Assembly (NCBI RefSeq): GCF_000802965.1
Contig: NZ_JSAK01000002.1
Span: 62,001-126,000, forward strand
DNA: 64,000 nucleotides
DNA from: Pseudomonas fluorescens
Lineage (GTDB): Bacteria; Pseudomonadota; Gammaproteobacteria; Pseudomonadales; Pseudomonadaceae
Direction: 5' to 3'
Shown here in pieces: positions 35,755 to 45,440 of this stretch. How positions within the stretch are numbered: position 1 is the first letter of the stretch; each line of letters starts with the position of its first letter. A program made the position numbers and the translations under genes. Below the pieces are notes generated by a model. That model was not told the DNA's origin and ran no database searches. It worked only from the letters and a program-made list of their open reading frames with translations.

Positions 35755-36477
35755 ATGAACTTCGTAAAACTTCAGTTCAGCGATGGCCGTCCCGATGTTG
35801 AAGGTATCGATAGCGTCAACGCTGTCTTGCGCAGCGTGGGTGTGCGCGCCAGCACTGTCTCGATTCCCGAAGAAGCCAAGCCGATTCTCAAAGGATCGCT
35901 AATTAACGCCATCAGTGAAGAAGATCAAAACAAGCTGCTTTCAATATTCAGTCTCAACCGTGCTGAACTGTTGGAGCAAATCCACCTCGCAGGCCGTACT
36001 CCTGAGGTGCACCGTGGTGGCTACCTGGGTACTCGTGAGGGAGATACCGCGCCCTATCCAAAAGTTTACGACATGAAAGCCATGACCCCAGAGATGCGGA
36101 CTTGGGCTCTGAATCGTTATGGTCGTCTTCATGTAAACACTTCGGAAAATGGCGCGGGCATTGATGAAGTGATGACGGTGGTATCCGGTGGTGCTTTCAC
36201 CTGGATGTTTGTGCTGTCAGATGGCGTCCTCGCACGTCTGACTGTGCATGAGATCAATCCTGAAGGGCCTGCCGTGCGCCTCAGCTATCCAGGCTTCGGC
36301 ATGCACGCCGGCTACATGGATCCGCACCAAGGCGTTATTGTTGCCTACGCCCATGGGCCGGAAAGCTTCACCATTCGCTTCGATGAACCCAGTGTGGCGC
36401 ATGCCGAGTTGCTCAATACCAATCCTTGGGTCGACTTCTCGGGTGAGGTGCCTCAACTGTTTTCGAAGGTCAACTGA
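35755..36477 (+). CDS. protein of unknown function (240 aa)
   Basis: A 240-residue soluble protein I cannot assign. It begins MNFVKLQFSDGRPDVEG, has AGGAG in good position, and looks mostly beta in the C-terminal half, with a HEINPEG...GFGMHAGYMDPHQG stretch. That stretch contains a His, Asp and second His that could bind metal as in cupins. It lies between the DMT transporter and the VOC gene, all on one strand, and probably shares their pathway. Confidence 0.65.
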   Translation: MNFVKLQFSDGRPDVEGIDSVNAVLRSVGVRASTVSIPEEAKPILKGSLINAISEEDQNKLLSIFSLNRAELLEQIHLAGRTPEVHRGGYLGTREGDTAPYPKVYDMKAMTPEMRTWALNRYGRLHVNTSENGAGIDEVMTVVSGGAFTWMFVLSDGVLARLTVHEINPEGPAVRLSYPGFGMHAGYMDPHQGVIVAYAHGPESFTIRFDEPSVAHAELLNTNPWVDFSGEVPQLFSKVN

Positions 36478-36573
36478 GTCGTCGAACTTGGTGCACGCAT
36501 CGTGAAGAGTGCCCATCTGAAGATTCGAAACTGGATGGGGACTCAAATCAGTGATCCGACAGGAGTGATCGTA

Positions 36574-36990
36574 ATGCGCAGTTTTTCAATTCAACGTATC
36601 GACCATGTTGTACTGCGGGTGCAGGACATTGAGCACAGCCTGGCTTTCTACACATCCGTACTGGGATGTGATGTCAAAAAGCGCCGTGACGACCTTGGCA
36701 TGATTCATCTGAGCGCAGGGACATCCATGATTGACCTGGTTGATGTGAACGGGCCGATCGGTCGTCAGGGTGGGCAGCCGGCGGGTAAGCAAAGACACAA
36801 TGTTGATCACTTCTGCCTTCGCGTTGCGCCGTTTGATGAACAGGCCATTCTCCGCCACTTGGCTGCTGCCGGTGTCTCTGCTGAAGAGGCCGTGATGCGG
36901 TATGGGGCGGAGGGAACAGGTTTGTCGATTTATCTCAATGACCCCGATGATAATCAGATCGAGCTGAAAGGCCCTGCCCTGCAACCCTGA
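36574..36990 (+). CDS. VOC family (glyoxalase/dioxygenase superfamily) protein
   Basis: A 138-residue vicinal-oxygen-chelate protein. It starts at the ATG after AGGAG (8 nt). It has the two beta-alpha-beta-beta-beta halves: IDHVVLRVQDIEHSLAFYTSVLG at the N-terminus and VDHFCLRVAPFDEQAILRHL later. His residues at the start of each half and the final DPDDNQIEL Glu provide the three metal ligands. It could be a glyoxalase-, fosfomycin-resistance- or dioxygenase-type enzyme. It is a neighbour of the unknown 240-residue protein. Confidence 0.88.
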   Translation: MRSFSIQRIDHVVLRVQDIEHSLAFYTSVLGCDVKKRRDDLGMIHLSAGTSMIDLVDVNGPIGRQGGQPAGKQRHNVDHFCLRVAPFDEQAILRHLAAAGVSAEEAVMRYGAEGTGLSIYLNDPDDNQIELKGPALQP

Positions 36991-36997
36991 CGGGATG

Positions 36998-37939
36998 TCA
37001 GCCTGGCTGAGAGCATTCGAAAACTGCTTCGCGCAGCCAGCGATGTGCGGCATCCCCCTCTTTCCTGGCGTGCCAAGCCTGCTGATAGGCGAATCGGGGG
37101 ATATCAATGGGCGGGTCGAATTGCCGCAGCGATTTGTGATTTCGCATCGGGCCTACCGCGCGACTGGCGACCGTAAGAATCAAATCAGTACCTGCAAGCA
37201 CGTCGACTGCAGCGCTCCAGTGGGGCAATGCCAAGGCAATGTGACGCTTCAAACCTTGGGTGGCCAACGCCCGCTCAATCTCATCGTTCGCATCAGGGCG
37301 CAGCGCGAGCATGACATGCGGGCGAGATAGCCAATCATCCAATGAAAGCCCCCCTTGCGCGGGCAGTACTTTTTTGTCGGCGAGACAGATGAATCCTTCG
37401 GAAAAAAGATCTTGTAGCGCAATGGCACCCGGAACTTCGGGGAAGATGCCCAATGCAAGGTCGAGCTCACCGTCCAGAAGCTGAGAAATCATCATTTCTC
37501 GACTGGCCTGGCTGATGGCCAAATCAATTCCCGGCGCTTCATGGCGAATTTTCCGGGTAAGCGGAGGCAGAAGGATTCGCGCGGCATAGTCCGATAGCGA
37601 CAATCTGAAACGACCCTTTGCCGTTGATGGCTCAAAGGCGGGAGCGCCCAACAGCGAGTTCAGGTTGCCCAATGCATCCTGAAGCGGCTGAGCCAAACTT
37701 TGTGCCCTTGCCGTTAAAACCAATGACCCGTTGCGCCGTATGAGCAAAGGGTCATCGAAATGGGCTCTGAGCAAGCCGAGAGCATGACTGACTGCCGGCT
37801 GGCTTTTATGCAGCCGGACAGACGCTCGCGTGACGTGTTTTTCGGCCAATAACGCATGAAGTGTTACCAGCATATTGAGGTCAATCCTGCGCAGTTCATC
37901 CATTGAATGAATACTCGAGTCGCTAGGTAGTGAATTCAA
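36998..37939 (-). CDS. LysR family regulator (NodD/LeuO branch)
   Basis: A 313-residue LysR protein: IDLNMLVTLHALLAEKHVTRASVRLHKSQPAVSHALGLLR is the DNA-binding helix-turn-helix, followed by the effector-binding domain. An internal ATG (MDELRRID, residue 13) is an alternative start. It is divergent from the second DMT transporter (64 bp apart), an arrangement typical for a LysR regulator and its exporter gene. Confidence 0.9.
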   Translation of the reverse strand: MNSLPSDSSIHSMDELRRIDLNMLVTLHALLAEKHVTRASVRLHKSQPAVSHALGLLRAHFDDPLLIRRNGSLVLTARAQSLAQPLQDALGNLNSLLGAPAFEPSTAKGRFRLSLSDYAARILLPPLTRKIRHEAPGIDLAISQASREMMISQLLDGELDLALGIFPEVPGAIALQDLFSEGFICLADKKVLPAQGGLSLDDWLSRPHVMLALRPDANDEIERALATQGLKRHIALALPHWSAAVDVLAGTDLILTVASRAVGPMRNHKSLRQFDPPIDIPRFAYQQAWHARKEGDAAHRWLREAVFECSQPG

Positions 37940-38003
37940 TCAATTTAACACATGAACAGGCACGTACGCCGAACGCTGAGCGACCTGTCTAACGGAGAAA
38001 TTT

Positions 38004-38546
38004 ATGGTAGGCAAAACAGCGCTTTATCTTTTTTTACCAATGCTGACAGCCTTCATGGCGGGCACGCTGATCCCGATACAAGCCGCTAGCGGCGCCACGC
38101 TGGGACGCATGCTCGGCCACCCTTTATGGGGAGCCGCTGTCGCGCTCAGCATCGGCGTCGTTGCGATAATGATAGTGGTCGTCCTTATGCGCTTGCCCGT
38201 GCCTGACTTCCAAAGTGCAGTACGCGGCCCGTGGTGGATGTGGATCGGTGGTGTGACAGGGGCCGTTTACGTGGCTACTTCCTTAGCGCTACTACCAAAA
38301 GTCGGAGCGAGCGGGTTCCTGCTGTGTGTAATAGCCGGGCAGATGATTGCAGCGCTGCTACTCGACCACTTTGGCCTGCTCGGATTGACGGCAAAGCCAG
38401 TCAGTTTTGGGCGTTTGATGGGTGTGGGAATCATGCTGCTTGGCCTGGTCGTCGCACAGCTCTGCAGTCTTGGTGTTTCACAGTCTGCATGGAAGGACAA
38501 AGAAGTGCTTACAGAGCAAGTGTCGGATAGAAATACGTTGAATTAA
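38004..38546 (+). CDS. DMT family transporter (DUF606/YdcZ-like), copy 2
   Basis: A 180-residue five-segment membrane protein with the same hallmarks as copy 1: PIQAASGATLGRMLGHPLWGAAVALS, then GGVTGAVYVATSLALLPKVGASGFLL. The two are alignable over their whole length. Half-size DUF606 proteins may pair as hetero- or homodimers. It is divergent from the LysR gene and probably controlled by it. An IS begins about 115 bp downstream. Confidence 0.88.
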   Translation: MVGKTALYLFLPMLTAFMAGTLIPIQAASGATLGRMLGHPLWGAAVALSIGVVAIMIVVVLMRLPVPDFQSAVRGPWWMWIGGVTGAVYVATSLALLPKVGASGFLLCVIAGQMIAALLLDHFGLLGLTAKPVSFGRLMGVGIMLLGLVVAQLCSLGVSQSAWKDKEVLTEQVSDRNTLN

Positions 38547-38729
38547 GGATGCAGGGGCATCGCTTGAGTCGACTGGCGGCTCTGCACCCAGCTAATCGAA
38601 GCCCCCTGCTCCTATCGTCCGCTTTGGCCGTTTTCTGTCAGTGCTGACAGGCAGCTATGGGTCCAGGCTGTGTGAAAACTCCCGCAATTGTCTAATCTTC
38701 TGATCGTCGAGATCGTAGCGGGGGCGATC

Positions 38730-40167
38730 ATGAAGCGATTTATTGAAGGTGAGGCTCGGACGCAAGTCACGTTGCTGCCGGAGTGCCTGGACGATTACGT
38801 GACCCAAGAAAATCCAGTCCGTGTGGTCGACGTTTTCGTCGATGAACTCGACCTGGGCGCACTTGGTTTTGAGGGCATCGATCCTGCCGCAACGGGTCGT
38901 CCGGCCTATCACCCAGCGGTGTTGCTGAAGATCTATATCTACGGCTATCTCAATCGGATTCAGTCCAGCCGCCGACTTGAACGTGAGGCCGAGCGCAACG
39001 TCGAGTTGATGTGGCTAACGGGGCGTTTGGCTCCGGACTTCAAAACCATTGCCGACTTTCGCAAAGACAACGGCAAAGCCATTCGCAGCGTATGCCGCCA
39101 GTTCGTAGTTCTTTGTCGCAACCTCAATCTCTTCTCCCAATCGATCATCGCCATCGACGGCAGCAAATTCAAAGCCGTCAATAATCGCGACCGCAACTTC
39201 ACTCAGGGCAAGGTGAAGGCACGCATGCAGCAGATCGAGCAGAGCATTGATCGATATCTGGCGGCTATGGATTCGGCGGATCGGGCAACGCCCGAAGTGG
39301 CCGAGGCCAAAGCAGAGCGGCTTAAAGAAAAGATAGAAACACTGAAAAAAACAGATGCAGAAACTCAAGGAAATCGAGGCGCAGCTCCACGAAAGTCCAG
39401 ACCAGCAGATCTCCCTCACCGATCCAGATGCACGCTCAATGGCCACGAGCGGCCGAGGCACCGGAACGGTTGGCTACAACGTACAAACCGCTGTCGACGA
39501 CAAACACCATTTGATCATTGCCCATGAGGTGACCAACGTTGGCAATGATCGCGGGCAGCTGAGCAATATGGCGAACCAGGCGCGTGAAGAAATCGGAGCT
39601 GAATCGCTAACGGTGGTGGCCGACCGAGGCTATTACAAAGGTCTGGAAATCCTTGCTTGCGAGCAAGCTGGCATCACTACCTTCGTACCGAAACCCCTCA
39701 CATCTGGCAGCAAAGCGGAAGGCAGATTTGGCAAGCAGGACTTCATCTATCTTGCGGCGTCGGACGAGTATCGATGCCCTGCGGGGCAGTTACTAACCAG
39801 GCGACATTCGTCGACGGAAGACGGCATGTTATTGCATTGTTATTACTTCACAGGCTGCCAGTCCTGCTCAATGCAAAAGCAATGTACGACGGGTAAGGAG
39901 CGCCGTGTGAAGCGCTGGGAACATGAGTCGGTAGTCGACGCGATGCAGGTTCGGCTAGAACATGATCCAGCGATGATGAGGGTTCGTCGACAGACCGTTG
40001 AACATCCTTTTGGAACGCTCAAGTGCTGGATGGGAAGTACTCACTTCCTGACCAAAACCCTGCCGAGGGTGAGCACTGAGATGAGCCTTCACGTGCTCGC
40101 CTACAACCTCAAACGAATGATGAGCATCTTCGGCATCGCAGGACTGCTTGAGGCGATCAGGGCGTGA
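38730..40167 (+). pseudogene. IS1182 family transposase, frameshifted at an A7 tract
   Basis: The N-terminal part (MKRFIEGEARTQVTLLPECL... through the KAERLKEKIETLKK coiled-coil) runs to about 39350 in one frame. The remainder (KLKEIEAQLHESP... DPDARSMATSGRG, VADRGYYKGLEI, RQTVEHPFGTLKCWMG) continues one frame over. The join is a run of seven A at about 39345-39351; six would restore one continuous protein of about 480 residues. It is either a single-base insertion that inactivated the gene, or transcriptional or ribosomal slippage on the A run. Confidence 0.85.
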
Positions 40168-40195
40168 ACCCAGCCGCTTGGCTCGCAAGTTAGAA

Positions 40196-40227
40196 GCCGT
40201 TTGGGCCGCTGACGCGGCCCAAACGGC
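40196..40227 (+). terminator. strong hairpin after the IS transposase
   Basis: A perfect 14-bp stem GCCGTTTGGGCCGC with loop TGAC lies just after the transposase stop, inside the IS. No long T run follows, so it may block read-through by structure, or protect the mRNA end, more than act as a standard intrinsic terminator. Confidence 0.6.
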
Positions 40228-40361
40228 ATTACGAACGTCTACGTCACTAACTAAGCTAATTCGCGCTTTCGCCCGCTGATTCCATAGGCAACCCTCGCGA
40301 CTCTCATTTTTGAGGTGTTTAGCGCGTTTTCACACAGCCTGGGTCGACTCCTGCCCCTTCA

Positions 40362-40496
40362 CGACAGGCAGAACTCGGCCGATTCTGTGGAAAAATTCGA
40401 ATTTTCAGTTGGCCTGAACTCAGGCACGACCACCACCCAAAACCGACTCACCACGTCGAGTGGTTTCTCGGCCCTCCGTTGATCTTTGCTGCTCGA
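40362..40496. repeat. remnant of the left end of the IS at 31.2 kb
   Basis: About 135 bp aligning in direct orientation to 31241-31376. Both copies read CGACAGGCAG, then (with substitutions) GATTCTGTKGAAAAA, GGCCTGAACTCAGGCACGACCACCACC and finally CTTTGCTGCTC. It ends almost at the stop codon of the aminotransferase gene, and no transposase piece is attached. It is a decayed IS end, or the scar of a lost copy. Confidence 0.85.
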
Positions 40497-40499
40497 CTA

Positions 40500-41705
40500 T
40501 CAATCAGACAACTGGGCAGTCTGAGTTCTATTGCCGAGATATTGCTCGATCCGCGCCACTGCTTCAGCCAGTCGCTCAATGCTAGTGGTATATGAAAAGC
40601 GGACGTATCGCTCCGGCTCATTCGCACCAAAATCCAGACCCGGTGCAATAGCTACCGACGCCTGCTCAAGTAAGGTCATTGCGAAATCAAAACTGTTGTC
40701 CGTGAATGCGGAACTGTCAGCGTAGATGTAGAACGCGCCTTCAGGCTTGGCTACAACTCGAAATCCTATCCTTGTCAGTTCGGCCGACAGGTAGTCCCGA
40801 CGGCGCTTGAACTCCATCCGCCGCGTCTCGATTAAATCCAGGGTTGCGGGCTCAAAAGCGGCCAGCGCTGCGTACTGAGCCGGTGCGGAGGGGGAAAGAA
40901 ACAGATTTTGGGCAAGTTTTTCAATATGCCGGGTGAATTCTTCCGGCACCACAAGCCAACCCAAACGCCAGCCTGTCATCTGAAAGTACTTGGAGAAACT
41001 TTGTACGATCCACACATCGTCACAGCATTGCAGCGCGGTGGACGTCTCATGGTCGTAGGTCAAACCCTGGTAAATCTCGTCGAGTATGAAATGCCCGCCT
41101 TTCTCACGGATACAATCTGCGAACGTTTTGATCTGATCCAGACTGAGCATTGTGCCTGTCGGATTGGCCGGAGAAGCAAGTAGCACCCCGGCAGTGGCTT
41201 CGCTCCAGTTTTCTTCGATATCCGCAAGCATTGGCTGGAAATTGCTTTCTTCGCCTACAGGGATTGACTTCGGTACGCCCTCAAAGATACGAACAAAATT
41301 GCGATTGCAAGGATAGCCAGGATCCGTCAACAGCCATTCTTTGCCCGGTTCTGCCAGGCAGGCCAATGCGAGCAGCAATCCGCCCGAGGCTCCAGCCGTC
41401 ACAATAACGCGCGACGCAGGGACTGTTACGCCATATCGACTCTGGTAGTAATCAGCAATCGCCTCTCGCAGCTCAGGGATACCAAGTGCGGGAGTGTACG
41501 TAGTTTTGCCATTGGCAATGGCAGCCTGGGCGGCGGCGATGATAGCTGGCGGTGTAGCAAAGTCAGGCTCACCGACTTCCATGTGCACTATATCCAGCCC
41601 TTCTGCTTCGAGTCGTTTCGCTCGCGTCAGGATGTCAATGACGTGAAAGGGGGCGACATCGTTCATGCGCGTAGCAACGAGCTGTTGTTCAATAGATGAT
41701 TTCAC
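40500..41705 (-). CDS. PLP-dependent aminotransferase class I/II
   Basis: A 401-residue fold-type-I aminotransferase. The GEPDFATP substrate segment, the cofactor Asp in FILDEIYQGL, the Schiff-base Lys in SFSKYFQMTGWRLGW and the carboxylate-binding Arg near VRFSYTTS are all present. It belongs to the aspartate/aromatic aminotransferase AAT-Igamma-like group. It lies 178 bp downstream of the IOR-type gene on the same strand. The pair would link an amino acid, its 2-oxo acid and the corresponding acyl-CoA. Confidence 0.92.
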   Translation of the reverse strand: MKSSIEQQLVATRMNDVAPFHVIDILTRAKRLEAEGLDIVHMEVGEPDFATPPAIIAAAQAAIANGKTTYTPALGIPELREAIADYYQSRYGVTVPASRVIVTAGASGGLLLALACLAEPGKEWLLTDPGYPCNRNFVRIFEGVPKSIPVGEESNFQPMLADIEENWSEATAGVLLASPANPTGTMLSLDQIKTFADCIREKGGHFILDEIYQGLTYDHETSTALQCCDDVWIVQSFSKYFQMTGWRLGWLVVPEEFTRHIEKLAQNLFLSPSAPAQYAALAAFEPATLDLIETRRMEFKRRRDYLSAELTRIGFRVVAKPEGAFYIYADSSAFTDNSFDFAMTLLEQASVAIAPGLDFGANEPERYVRFSYTTSIERLAEAVARIEQYLGNRTQTAQLSD

Positions 41706-41882
41706 ACTTTATCCTCCGTAGAGATAGGTCGGGTGCAGGGCAGACTTTCAGTCTGAGCCTGCACCCAATGCTGACGCCCTCCACTTTCACCAAGCACTTG
41801 CTGCTCAACGATTTGGTGGTCACCAAGCGTCTGCAGGGTCATTCGGAAAAAGTAGAAACGGCAGCTTCTGGACGCCTAGCGT

Positions 41883-44800
41883 TCAGGCCACTTTTTTCAG
41901 TGCGATCACACGGCCTCGCACGACATCCAACAACACGGCTTCACGTTGAGTTGCCAGCTCCATGGCCTTGGCCCTGACATGGCCGTAACCGCGGATCTGT
42001 TCAGGCAACGACGCAAGTTCAACCATCGTGTCGTAATGAGAAGAACTTCTGCCCTCTTCCAGCACCGACAGGATTTCGGCAATCACCGCTTCGTAACGTT
42101 GAATCAACGCGCGCTCCTGGCGCCGTTCGGCGGTGTAACCGAATACATCCAGCGGCGTACCTCGCAATCTCCGCAGTTTGGCAAGCACGCGGAAAACCGG
42201 GACGATCCATGGTCCAAACTCGGTTTTCTTCGGAAGTCCAGTGTCTGGATCGCGACGGGCCAGGAGCGGCGGTGCAAGGTTGAATACCAGCTTGTAGTCA
42301 CCCTCAAACTGCTGGGAAACACGATCAAGAAAACCGCTTTCGACATGAAGACGGGCAACCTCGTACTCGTCTTTGATCGCCAACAGTTTGAAGTAGTACC
42401 TTGCCACTGCTTGTGTCAGGTCAGTACGCCCTGCAAACAGCTTTTGCTCGATCCTGCGTACACGCTCCAACAAGTCGGTGTAGCGTTGCGCATAGGCGGA
42501 ATTTTGGTACTCCACCAAGAACTTGCGCCGCGTTTCGATCACTTCGTCATCGGACTTCACAGGAGCAGGCGACACACCTGCGCGCTGCGTTGTTTGTTTC
42601 GCGGCGAGCAATTGCTCCACGGCTTTTGGGTTTACAGCGGCCTGACGTCCCCAGCGGAACGCTTCCGTGTTCATTTGTTTGGCGGCACCATTCAGATCAA
42701 TAGCCGATTCAATGGATGTCGCGCAGAGCGGTATCAGTCCGCGCTGATAGGCAAAACCGAGCATGAACATATTGGCTGCAATACTGTCACCGAGCAGCGC
42801 GGTGGCTATACGTCCCGCATCAACAAACTCGGTGTGTTCCTGCCCTACTGCGTCGACGATATTCCGGCGAAGATCATCTGCGGGGTATTGCAGATCCGCG
42901 TTACGAGTAAATGCCCCAGGCATTGTTTCCTGAGTGTTGGCCAGTATGAAGGTATTGCCGTGACGCGTTGCTGCCAGAGTTTTGGAGTTGCCCGCAACAA
43001 TCAAGTCGCAACCCAGGACCAGATCCGCGCCCCCCGCTGCAATGCGGATGGTCTTGATCGATTGTGGATCTGGTCCGAAGCGCAAATGGCTCCATACCGA
43101 ACCACCCTTCTGAGCCAGACCGGCCATGTCGAGCAAACCGCAACCTCGACCTTCGAGGTGAGCCGCCATTCCCAGAATGGCTCCAATAGTGACGACGCCC
43201 GTGCCGCCCATCCCAGCCACTAGAATGCTATAGACCCGATCGTCGATGCTCGGGCGAACCGGTTCTGGTAGCAGTGGTGCGGCCTGACCTTGCGTTGCGC
43301 GCTCGGGCTTGCTCAGGCTCCCCCCGACCACACTGACAAAGCTGGGGCAGAAACCGTTGACGCATGAAAAGTCTTTATTGCAGGAAGATTGGTCGATCGT
43401 CCGTTTGCGACCGAATTCCGTCTCCAGCGGCTGCACCGATACGCAATTGGATTTCACGCCGCAATCTCCGCACCCTTCGCACACCAAATCATTGATGACG
43501 ATTCGTTTGGCTGGATCAGGAAAGGTTCCGCGCTTACGCCGGCGCCGTTTCTCAGCGGCGCAGGTTTGGTCGTAGATTAGAACCGAAGTCCCTTCCACTT
43601 CTCGTATTTCACGCTGGACCTTGTCCAATGTATCCCTGTGATGGAACGTCACACCCGCCGGCCAGGCTGTGTCCAGGGGATACTTGTGTGGCTCGTCGCT
43701 CACCACGACAATCCGCTTCACGCCCTCAGCACTCACTTGGTGGGCAATGGCTGGAACATTCAGCGTACCGTCATGCTTTTGCCCTCCCGTCATCGCGACA
43801 GCATCGTTGAACAATATTTTGAAAGTAATGTTTGTGCCGGCTGCCACCGCGGCCCGGATGCCTAGATAACCCGAATGGAAATAGGTGCCATCGCCGATGT
43901 TCTGGAACATGTGTTTGCGCTTGGAAAAAGGCGCCTCCCCTACCCAAACCATTCCTTCGCCGCCCATGTGGGTATAACCCAACGTTGAGCGCTCCATCGA
44001 CTGCGCCATCCAATGGCACCCAATACCGGCGTAGCCCTTGCTGCCTTCTGGCAGCACCGTAGAGGAGCTGTGAGGGCAACCACTGCAAAAATAATAGCTA
44101 CGTGCCAAAAGTGCGGTATCACCCTTGACCACCTGGTAAGAGCGCAACTCTTCAATGCGTTTGCGCAGACTGACATTGTCCCCCAGCTCAAGGAGGCGCT
44201 CGCCTAGCGCAATGCCTATCTGGTTCGAATCCAGCGCCATTTCCGACTGGAACATCGTTTGGCCTGCTTCATCTTGTTTACCGACAATGACTGGAGCATT
44301 TGCGCGACCGTAAAACTGCTCTTTCAGTTGGAACTCGATCAGACTCCTTTTTTCCTCCACCACCAATATCTTGTCGAGCCCCTCTGAAAAGTGTGCCGCA
44401 CCTTCAGGTTCGAGTGGCCAAACCATCCCGACTTTGTAGATACGCAAGCCCATCTCGGCGGCGGCTTTTTCGCTGAGGTTGAGATCATCCAAAGCCTGCA
44501 AGACATCCAGATAGCTCTTGCCATGGGTAATGATCCCCAACTTGGCAGCCGGTGCACCAAGGACAATTCGATCAAGTGCGTTGTGACGGGCGAAAGCACG
44601 AACCGCATTCAATTTGTAGCGGTGTAAACGGGCCTCTTGTGCGTGCGGGGTGTCAGGCTGACGAATGCTGAGCCCATCTGGCGGCAGTGCGAAATCCTGA
44701 GGAATCTGAATTTTCACGCGATTGATGTCGACATCAATGGTGGCCGTAGCCTCCACCGTGTCCTTGACACACTTCATCCCGACCCAGCAGCCACTGTAAC

Positions 44801-45374
44801 GAGACAATGCCCATCCGATCAGGCCAAAGTCGAGAATTTCCTGGACACCAGCTGGGCTGAGCACCGGAATCATGGCGTCCACCATTGCGAATTCGCTTTG
44901 GTGGCATGTGCTTGAGGACTCGCAGGTATGGTCATCGCCCATCAACACGAGAACCCCACCGAGATTTGCCGTACCGGCGAGATTGGCATGCCGAAACGCG
45001 TCACCGGTGCGATCAACGCCAGGACCTTTGCCGTACCACATGCCGAAAACGCCGTCGTATTTACCTTCGCCGCTCAGGTGCGCTTGTTGTGCGCCCCAGA
45101 TTGTGGTCGCTGCGAGGTCTTCATTGACGCCAGGAACAAAAAGGGTGTGATGCTGCTCGAGGTGTTTTTTGGCTTTACCAAGCTGGTCATCAAGTCCGCC
45201 AAGGGGCGATCCGCGATAACCGGATATGTAGCCAGCGGTGTTGTGGCCAAGTTGTTGATCTCTCTGCCGCTGCGTCATGGACAGGCGGACAAGGGCTTGA
45301 GTCCCGGTAATGAAAATACGCCCTTGAGTAAGGGTGTATTTGTCGTCGAGCTGGACGGTCTTCAGGTTCATCAT
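41883..45374 (-). CDS. indolepyruvate ferredoxin oxidoreductase family protein (fused alpha/beta subunits)
   Basis: A 1163-residue 2-oxo acid oxidoreductase that combines the TPP-dependent alpha part with the gamma/beta part. Order: a pyrimidine/TPP domain (residues of about 1-600, HMGGEGMVWVGEAPFS), a 4Fe-4S site (CEGCGDCGVKSNC, then CNKDFSCVNGFCPSF near 690), a gamma domain (GMGGTGVVTIGAILGMAAHLEGRG) and a C-terminal DUF6537-type region. It oxidatively decarboxylates an aryl- or branched 2-oxo acid to acyl-CoA in the cytoplasm. The GGAG lies 4 nt before the first and 7 nt before a second in-frame ATG (45371), so either may be used. Confidence 0.93.
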   Translation of the reverse strand: MMNLKTVQLDDKYTLTQGRIFITGTQALVRLSMTQRQRDQQLGHNTAGYISGYRGSPLGGLDDQLGKAKKHLEQHHTLFVPGVNEDLAATTIWGAQQAHLSGEGKYDGVFGMWYGKGPGVDRTGDAFRHANLAGTANLGGVLVLMGDDHTCESSSTCHQSEFAMVDAMIPVLSPAGVQEILDFGLIGWALSRYSGCWVGMKCVKDTVEATATIDVDINRVKIQIPQDFALPPDGLSIRQPDTPHAQEARLHRYKLNAVRAFARHNALDRIVLGAPAAKLGIITHGKSYLDVLQALDDLNLSEKAAAEMGLRIYKVGMVWPLEPEGAAHFSEGLDKILVVEEKRSLIEFQLKEQFYGRANAPVIVGKQDEAGQTMFQSEMALDSNQIGIALGERLLELGDNVSLRKRIEELRSYQVVKGDTALLARSYYFCSGCPHSSSTVLPEGSKGYAGIGCHWMAQSMERSTLGYTHMGGEGMVWVGEAPFSKRKHMFQNIGDGTYFHSGYLGIRAAVAAGTNITFKILFNDAVAMTGGQKHDGTLNVPAIAHQVSAEGVKRIVVVSDEPHKYPLDTAWPAGVTFHHRDTLDKVQREIREVEGTSVLIYDQTCAAEKRRRRKRGTFPDPAKRIVINDLVCEGCGDCGVKSNCVSVQPLETEFGRKRTIDQSSCNKDFSCVNGFCPSFVSVVGGSLSKPERATQGQAAPLLPEPVRPSIDDRVYSILVAGMGGTGVVTIGAILGMAAHLEGRGCGLLDMAGLAQKGGSVWSHLRFGPDPQSIKTIRIAAGGADLVLGCDLIVAGNSKTLAATRHGNTFILANTQETMPGAFTRNADLQYPADDLRRNIVDAVGQEHTEFVDAGRIATALLGDSIAANMFMLGFAYQRGLIPLCATSIESAIDLNGAAKQMNTEAFRWGRQAAVNPKAVEQLLAAKQTTQRAGVSPAPVKSDDEVIETRRKFLVEYQNSAYAQRYTDLLERVRRIEQKLFAGRTDLTQAVARYYFKLLAIKDEYEVARLHVESGFLDRVSQQFEGDYKLVFNLAPPLLARRDPDTGLPKKTEFGPWIVPVFRVLAKLRRLRGTPLDVFGYTAERRQERALIQRYEAVIAEILSVLEEGRSSSHYDTMVELASLPEQIRGYGHVRAKAMELATQREAVLLDVVRGRVIALKKVA

Positions 45375-45440
45375 TCACTCCGCCCCTGTGGTGGGGATTT
45401 ATTGTTCTACTTCTAAGCGGACTTACCCGTTATGAAAGTT

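Larger units (their letters stand above)
38663..40342 (+). mobile_element. IS1182-type insertion sequence with frameshifted transposase
   Basis: Bounded by the 17-bp perfect inverted repeat CCAGGCTGTGTGAAAAC (38663-38679, inverted at 40326-40342), total about 1680 bp. It is unrelated at its ends to the IS near 31.3 kb. A short target duplication was not evident. It carries one transposase reading frame broken by a single-base shift and a strong hairpin after the transposase. The remnant of the other IS begins 20 bp to the right. Confidence 0.88.

Noticed and set aside
41946-43223. 425-codon open frame on the + strand
   Set aside because: Antisense to the IOR-type gene, with no recognisable domain and no start signal.
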